Below, in pieces: positions 5,887 to 8,585 of a DNA stretch of 8,585 bases. Under the pieces are notes generated by a model. It was not told where the DNA came from. It made no database searches and saw nothing but the letters and a program-made list of their open reading frames with translations. Position numbers and translations under genes: made by a program. The stretch lies in NCBI GenBank assembly GCA_964631965.1, contig CAZWAR010000106.1, positions 1 to 8,585 of the forward strand, given 5' to 3'. Source of the stretch: CAIQPS01 sp964631965. GTDB taxonomy: Bacteria > Actinomycetota > Thermoleophilia > RBG-16-64-13. Numbering within the stretch: position 1 is the first letter of the stretch; each line of letters starts with the position of its first letter.

Positions 5887-7103
5887 GGCTTCAGCAACCC
5901 GTGCTTCGCCTTCAGAGTGAGTACGCGTAGTACCGCGTCATCGAGCCGGTCCTCGGACAACTCCCCGTCCTTGACCGCCGCCACGATGCCGTCGACGATC
6001 ACGAGCTGGCGGGAAAGCGTGGTGGTGGACATCAGGAGGTCGCAGCCGGCATTGAGACAGGCGACTGCTGTGTCCGCAGCCTCTTTCGGTGTGGCCGACC
6101 CAAGCTTCCCCGATTGCAGGCGGGCGCCCAGCATCTCCACTGCGTCCGAAACCACGAGCCCCTCGTAGCCCAGGTCTCCTCGCAACAGGCCACCGATGAT
6201 CTTCGTGGACGAACTCGCCGGGTGCTTCGCATCGTAGACCTTGGCGAGGATATGTCCCACTACCACTCCCTCGGCACCGGCCTGGATGCCTGCTTCGAAC
6301 GGGACCAGGTGGACGGTCTCGAACGTGTTCTTGCTGTCGACCGAGATGACCGGATCAACGTGGGAGTTGCCCTCCCCCGAGCCGTGCCCCGGGAAGTGTT
6401 TGATGAGGGTGATGAGCCCCTGGCCACTGTAGGCTTCGGTGATGGCGCCAACGAACTCGGCCACCACCTCCGGGTCTCCGCTGAACGACCGGGGATACAG
6501 GAACCCGGAGTTGTTGACCACGTCGGCCACGGGGGAGAGGTCCATGTTGACCCCTTGGGCCAGAAGGCCCTTGGCGGTCTCCGCAGCGGCACTTCCCGCC
6601 TCCTCCGGCGTCCAGGTCTTACCCACGGTGCGGGCCGACGGTATGTCCGGTACGCCGTCGCGGATGCGCTGCACGTCGCCGCCCTCCTGATCGGCGGCGA
6701 TGAACAAGCTCACCCCTTTGAGACCGGTACGGGCCCTCTCCTGGAGAAGGTCGCCGAGTGCGGTCACCTGCTCCTTGCTCTCGACGTTCTTACTGAAGAG
6801 CATGAGGCCGCCGGGGGGAGTCTCAGTGAGGAACTCCTCAAGGCTGTCGGAGATCGTGGTGACCCCGCTGAATTCGAGCAGGAGGACCTGAGCCGCCTTC
6901 TGCCGCAGCGTCATGCGTTGAAGTACGACCCAGGCATGTGCCACGTTCACGTCTGTCGTGGTGGTCGGCCGGGCCCTCGTATCGGGGGTCGTCGTGACTG
7001 TTGACCCGGCCTTGCCGTTCTGTGCGGCGGCTGAGGACTCGCAGCCTGTAGCCGCGACAGCGAGCAACACAAGCATGGCGCAGAGAACCCTCAAGGGCAA
7101 CAT
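5883..7103 (-). CDS. Glycoside hydrolase family 3 lipoprotein, NagZ/LpqI-like beta-N-acetylhexosaminidase (copy 2)
   Basis: 406 residues. A signal peptide ends at the lipobox Ala-Thr-Gly-Cys (C21), followed by a Thr-rich linker to about 52, so the enzyme should be anchored outside the membrane. The GH3 barrel then shows ADQEGGDVQR (137-146), GVNMDLSPVADVV (184-196), PRSFSGDP (204-211), KHFPGHG (235-241) with its downstream N-S-H (246-248), VVGH (281-284) and the nucleophile strand LVVSD (D320). The family's expected role is removing GlcNAc from peptidoglycan fragments or related glycans. Two positions differ from typical NagZ: the Asp of the D-S-H catalytic dyad is N246, and the Arg of DQEGGR is D143. 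H248 is kept, so activity may be altered rather than lost. The start lies eight bases beyond the previous gene's stop, with only a weak ribosome-binding site, suggesting coupled translation; the last bases overlap the lipoprotein gene. It is a clear paralog of the gene upstream. Confidence 0.9.
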   Translation of the reverse strand: MLPLRVLCAMLVLLAVAATGCESSAAAQNGKAGSTVTTTPDTRARPTTTTDVNVAHAWVVLQRMTLRQKAAQVLLLEFSGVTTISDSLEEFLTETPPGGLMLFSKNVESKEQVTALGDLLQERARTGLKGVSLFIAADQEGGDVQRIRDGVPDIPSARTVGKTWTPEEAGSAAAETAKGLLAQGVNMDLSPVADVVNNSGFLYPRSFSGDPEVVAEFVGAITEAYSGQGLITLIKHFPGHGSGEGNSHVDPVISVDSKNTFETVHLVPFEAGIQAGAEGVVVGHILAKVYDAKHPASSSTKIIGGLLRGDLGYEGLVVSDAVEMLGARLQSGKLGSATPKEAADTAVACLNAGCDLLMSTTTLSRQLVIVDGIVAAVKDGELSEDRLDDAVLRVLTLKAKHGLLKP

Positions 7104-7110
7104 CGGACCA

Positions 7111-8475
7111 CTATAACGCAGGAGCGAGAGGGAGGCGGTGAGCTGCTTTGAACGCCAGGACGCGGGCCACCGCGTCGTCGAGGCGGTCTTCGCTCAGAGA
7201 GCCGTCTCGCACGGCTTCGACGATGGCCTGCCTGACGGCCAGTTGGCGGTCGAAGGTGCCCGTGGTTATGAGCAAATCGCAGCCCGCGTCGAGGGCGGAC
7301 ACGGCCGAGAGCCCAACGGTCGCGGGGTTGCTGGCGCCCACGGCGCCGGAGCGTCCGGCGGCCGCAGACATCTCCAGATCGTCGCTCACCACGAGTCCGC
7401 CGAATCCGAGGGCGCCTCGCAGCAGGCTTTCGATGATGGGGGGCGACTGGGAGGCGGGATGGGCGTCGTCATAGGCCGGAACCATGAAGTGACCGACCAT
7501 GACTCCTTCGGTTCCGGCCTCGAGTGCCGCCCGGAAGGGCGGCAGGTGGATCCCCTCGAACTCGGCGCGGGTTGCAGCGGCCACCGGGACGGTGGTGTGG
7601 GAGTTCCCAGGCGCGCTGCCATGGCCGGGGAAGTGCTTCACCACTGTGATGACGCCCGCGGCCGCAGCACCTTCGCACACCGCCGCCACGAATGCGGAGA
7701 CGGTGGCCGCGGTGTCCCCGTAGCTGCGCTGAAACAGGAAGGAGTCCTCGTCGGCCACCACGTCGGCCACCGGAGCGAGCATCATATTCACTCCCTGGTC
7801 CATCAACCCGGCGGCGGTCTCCTGCGCCAGCTCCCGGGCGCGTTCCGGAGTGGAGGTGTCTCCCAGCAACCGGGCTGCGGGGAGGTCGGGTACACCATCT
7901 CTTATCCGCATCACCCCGCCGCCCTCTTCGTCGGCTGCGACGAACAGCGCCGGAGAGCCTATGGCCGCGACGACGGACTGCAAGGAGGCCGTCAACAGGC
8001 GCACTTGGCCGGCGTCCACGACATTTCGACTCAGCAGAAGTACCCCCGCGGGTGGGTTCGCCTCGATGGACCGCCGCGTGAAGCCGGTGAGTGTGGTTCC
8101 GTCGAAGGCGACAAGCAGCACCTGTGAGGCCTTGCGCTCGAGGGTCATCGCGTCGATGACCTCCCGAACCGCTCTTGGCCAAACGGGCTCGGCGGCCCCG
8201 CTGTCGCCGGAGTGTCGACCAGGGGTAGTGGGCGTTGGGGCAGCTGATGTAGCCGAAGGGGTGGTCTGGCCGTCCGCGGCGCTCGTGGAGGACGATGAAG
8301 GGGCGATGACGACCGATCCCGATGTGCCCGAGGCCGGAGGCGGGCTGCTGGTAAAGACCGTAGTGGTCGCGAGAACGCCTCCTCCGCACCCAGCCGTGGC
8401 CACTGTGAGGAGGATGAGCAGCGAGCAGACGATCCCTCGGGCGTGTCTCACAGGGAGAGGATACACTTGCTCCAC
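7111..8475 (-). CDS. Glycoside hydrolase family 3 lipoprotein, NagZ/LpqI-like beta-N-acetylhexosaminidase (copy 1)
   Basis: 454 residues, first gene of the minus-strand operon. Signal peptide with lipobox Thr-Ala-Gly-Cys (C30), then an unusually long Ser/Thr/Ala/Pro linker (about 31-97) before the GH3 barrel. Barrel motifs are ADEEGGGVMR (181-190), GVNMMLAPVADVV (228-240), QRSYGD (249-254), KHFPGHG (280-286) with N-S-H (291-293), VGHF (327-330) and the nucleophile in LVVSDDLEM (D365). As in the next gene, the catalytic-dyad Asp is replaced by Asn (N291), and the DQEGGR Arg is Gly (G187). Expected family function is hydrolysis of N-acetylglucosaminyl bonds at the cell surface. Start: GTG at 8473-8475 with GAGG six bases upstream on the minus strand; in-frame GTGs at 8466-8464 and 8451-8449 are alternatives, but all retain the signal peptide. 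The GTG codon and the inverted repeats just upstream suggest regulated, modest expression. Confidence 0.9.
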   Translation of the reverse strand: MEQVYPLPVRHARGIVCSLLILLTVATAGCGGGVLATTTVFTSSPPPASGTSGSVVIAPSSSSTSAADGQTTPSATSAAPTPTTPGRHSGDSGAAEPVWPRAVREVIDAMTLERKASQVLLVAFDGTTLTGFTRRSIEANPPAGVLLLSRNVVDAGQVRLLTASLQSVVAAIGSPALFVAADEEGGGVMRIRDGVPDLPAARLLGDTSTPERARELAQETAAGLMDQGVNMMLAPVADVVADEDSFLFQRSYGDTAATVSAFVAAVCEGAAAAGVITVVKHFPGHGSAPGNSHTTVPVAAATRAEFEGIHLPPFRAALEAGTEGVMVGHFMVPAYDDAHPASQSPPIIESLLRGALGFGGLVVSDDLEMSAAAGRSGAVGASNPATVGLSAVSALDAGCDLLITTGTFDRQLAVRQAIVEAVRDGSLSEDRLDDAVARVLAFKAAHRLPLAPAL

Positions 8476-8481
8476 AACCAG

Positions 8482-8510
8482 CCTCGAGGCGGGCTGAGGT
8501 CTCGGCCCGC
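8482..8510. promoter_or_regulatory. Palindrome and inverted repeat in the divergent spacer, candidate operator
   Basis: CCTCGAGG (8482-8489) is a perfect 8-bp palindrome. It adjoins an inverted repeat with 10-base arms, GCGGGCTGAG (8489-8498) and CTCGGCCCGC (8501-8510), differing by one T/G mismatch. Both sit in the 50-bp gap between the divergent GH3 operon and the DNA-glycosylase gene, and the first overlaps the ribosome-binding GAGG of the GH3 gene. No clear -10/-35 pair was found on either strand, so the regulatory role is inferred from position and symmetry. Confidence 0.35.
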
Positions 8511-8525
8511 GAAAAAAGGGAGCGC

Positions 8526-8585
8526 GTGCCCGAACTGCCCGATATCGAAGCCTATCTCGCGGCGCTCAGGTCCCGAGTGGTAGGC
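8526..8585 (+). CDS. Fpg/Nei-family DNA glycosylase, N-terminal fragment (runs off the window)
   Basis: The first 20 codons start at GTG 8526 and remain open to the window edge. The translation begins Met-Pro-Glu-Leu-Pro-Asp-Ile-Glu, the hallmark N-terminus of formamidopyrimidine-DNA glycosylase/endonuclease VIII enzymes. After Met removal, Pro2 is the Schiff-base nucleophile and Glu3 the catalytic acid, both present here. The following YLAALRSRVVG fits the first helix of the family. These enzymes cut out oxidised bases and nick the abasic site. The start is fixed by the requirement for N-terminal Pro and by AAGGGAG (8516-8522) upstream, although the spacing of three to four bases is short. 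The subtype (MutM or Nei-like) cannot be decided without the zinc-finger end. Confidence 0.85.
   Translation, partial: MPELPDIEAYLAALRSRVVG

Noticed and set aside
5272..7004. Plus-strand open frames opposite the lipoprotein and second GH3 gene
   Set aside because: The minus-strand frames have signal peptides, lipoboxes and GH3 motifs; the plus-strand translations have none.
7138..8497. Plus-strand open frames opposite the first GH3 gene
   Set aside because: They are shadow frames with a His/Gly/Arg-biased translation and no plausible start signal or domain.
8489..8517. Inverted repeat followed by GAAAAAA considered as a terminator
   Set aside because: On the plus strand it is followed by A residues, and on the minus strand the T residues precede the hairpin. 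No gene ends here on either strand.

Overview
The window is GC-rich bacterial DNA that is almost fully coding. Three things suggest an actinobacterium, probably one of the less-studied or anaerobic lineages: high GC, GTG starts, and secreted lipoproteins with Thr/Ser-rich linkers behind the lipobox cysteine. This is inference from sequence character, since no rRNA or other taxonomic marker is present.

Left part (1-1195, + strand): the last 19 codons of a gene whose tail resembles corrinoid (B12-binding) methyl-carrier proteins. One base later comes a complete URO-D-family methyltransferase-like protein. Together they look like two parts of a corrinoid-dependent methyl-transfer system. A related single-carbon or amine role is possible, but not shown, for the FMN-binding glutamate-synthase-like protein at 3583-5187 (+). 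That protein has a cysteine-rich N-terminus and lacks both the amidotransferase domain and the usual [3Fe-4S] cysteine cluster.

Between these two lies a disturbed segment. glpK (glycerol kinase, 1249-2889, -) carries a roughly 50-residue hydrophilic insertion. Back-to-back with it is a decayed Est30/monoacylglycerol-lipase-type alpha/beta hydrolase (about 2907-3478, +). The hydrolase has lost its N-terminus, changes frame in the middle, and contains a 39-bp tandem duplication. The arrangement suggests that a rearrangement brought glpK in and cut the hydrolase.

A 105-bp convergent spacer (5188-5292) with extreme C/G runs and two GC hairpins ends both flanking transcription units.

Right part (5293-8475, - strand): a compact three-gene operon, transcribed right to left. 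It encodes two tandem, diverged glycoside hydrolase family 3 (NagZ/LpqI-like) lipoproteins and then a small helical lipoprotein of unknown function, coupled by an ATGA overlap. All three have an N-terminal signal peptide with a lipobox, so they should act together at the outer face of the membrane, probably on cell-wall glycan. Both GH3 proteins carry the same Asp-to-Asn change in the catalytic dyad motif. Divergent from the operon, across a 50-bp spacer with inverted repeats, the first 20 codons of an Fpg/Nei-type DNA glycosylase begin at 8526 and run off the window.

No tRNA, rRNA, CRISPR array, insertion sequence or attachment site was recognised.
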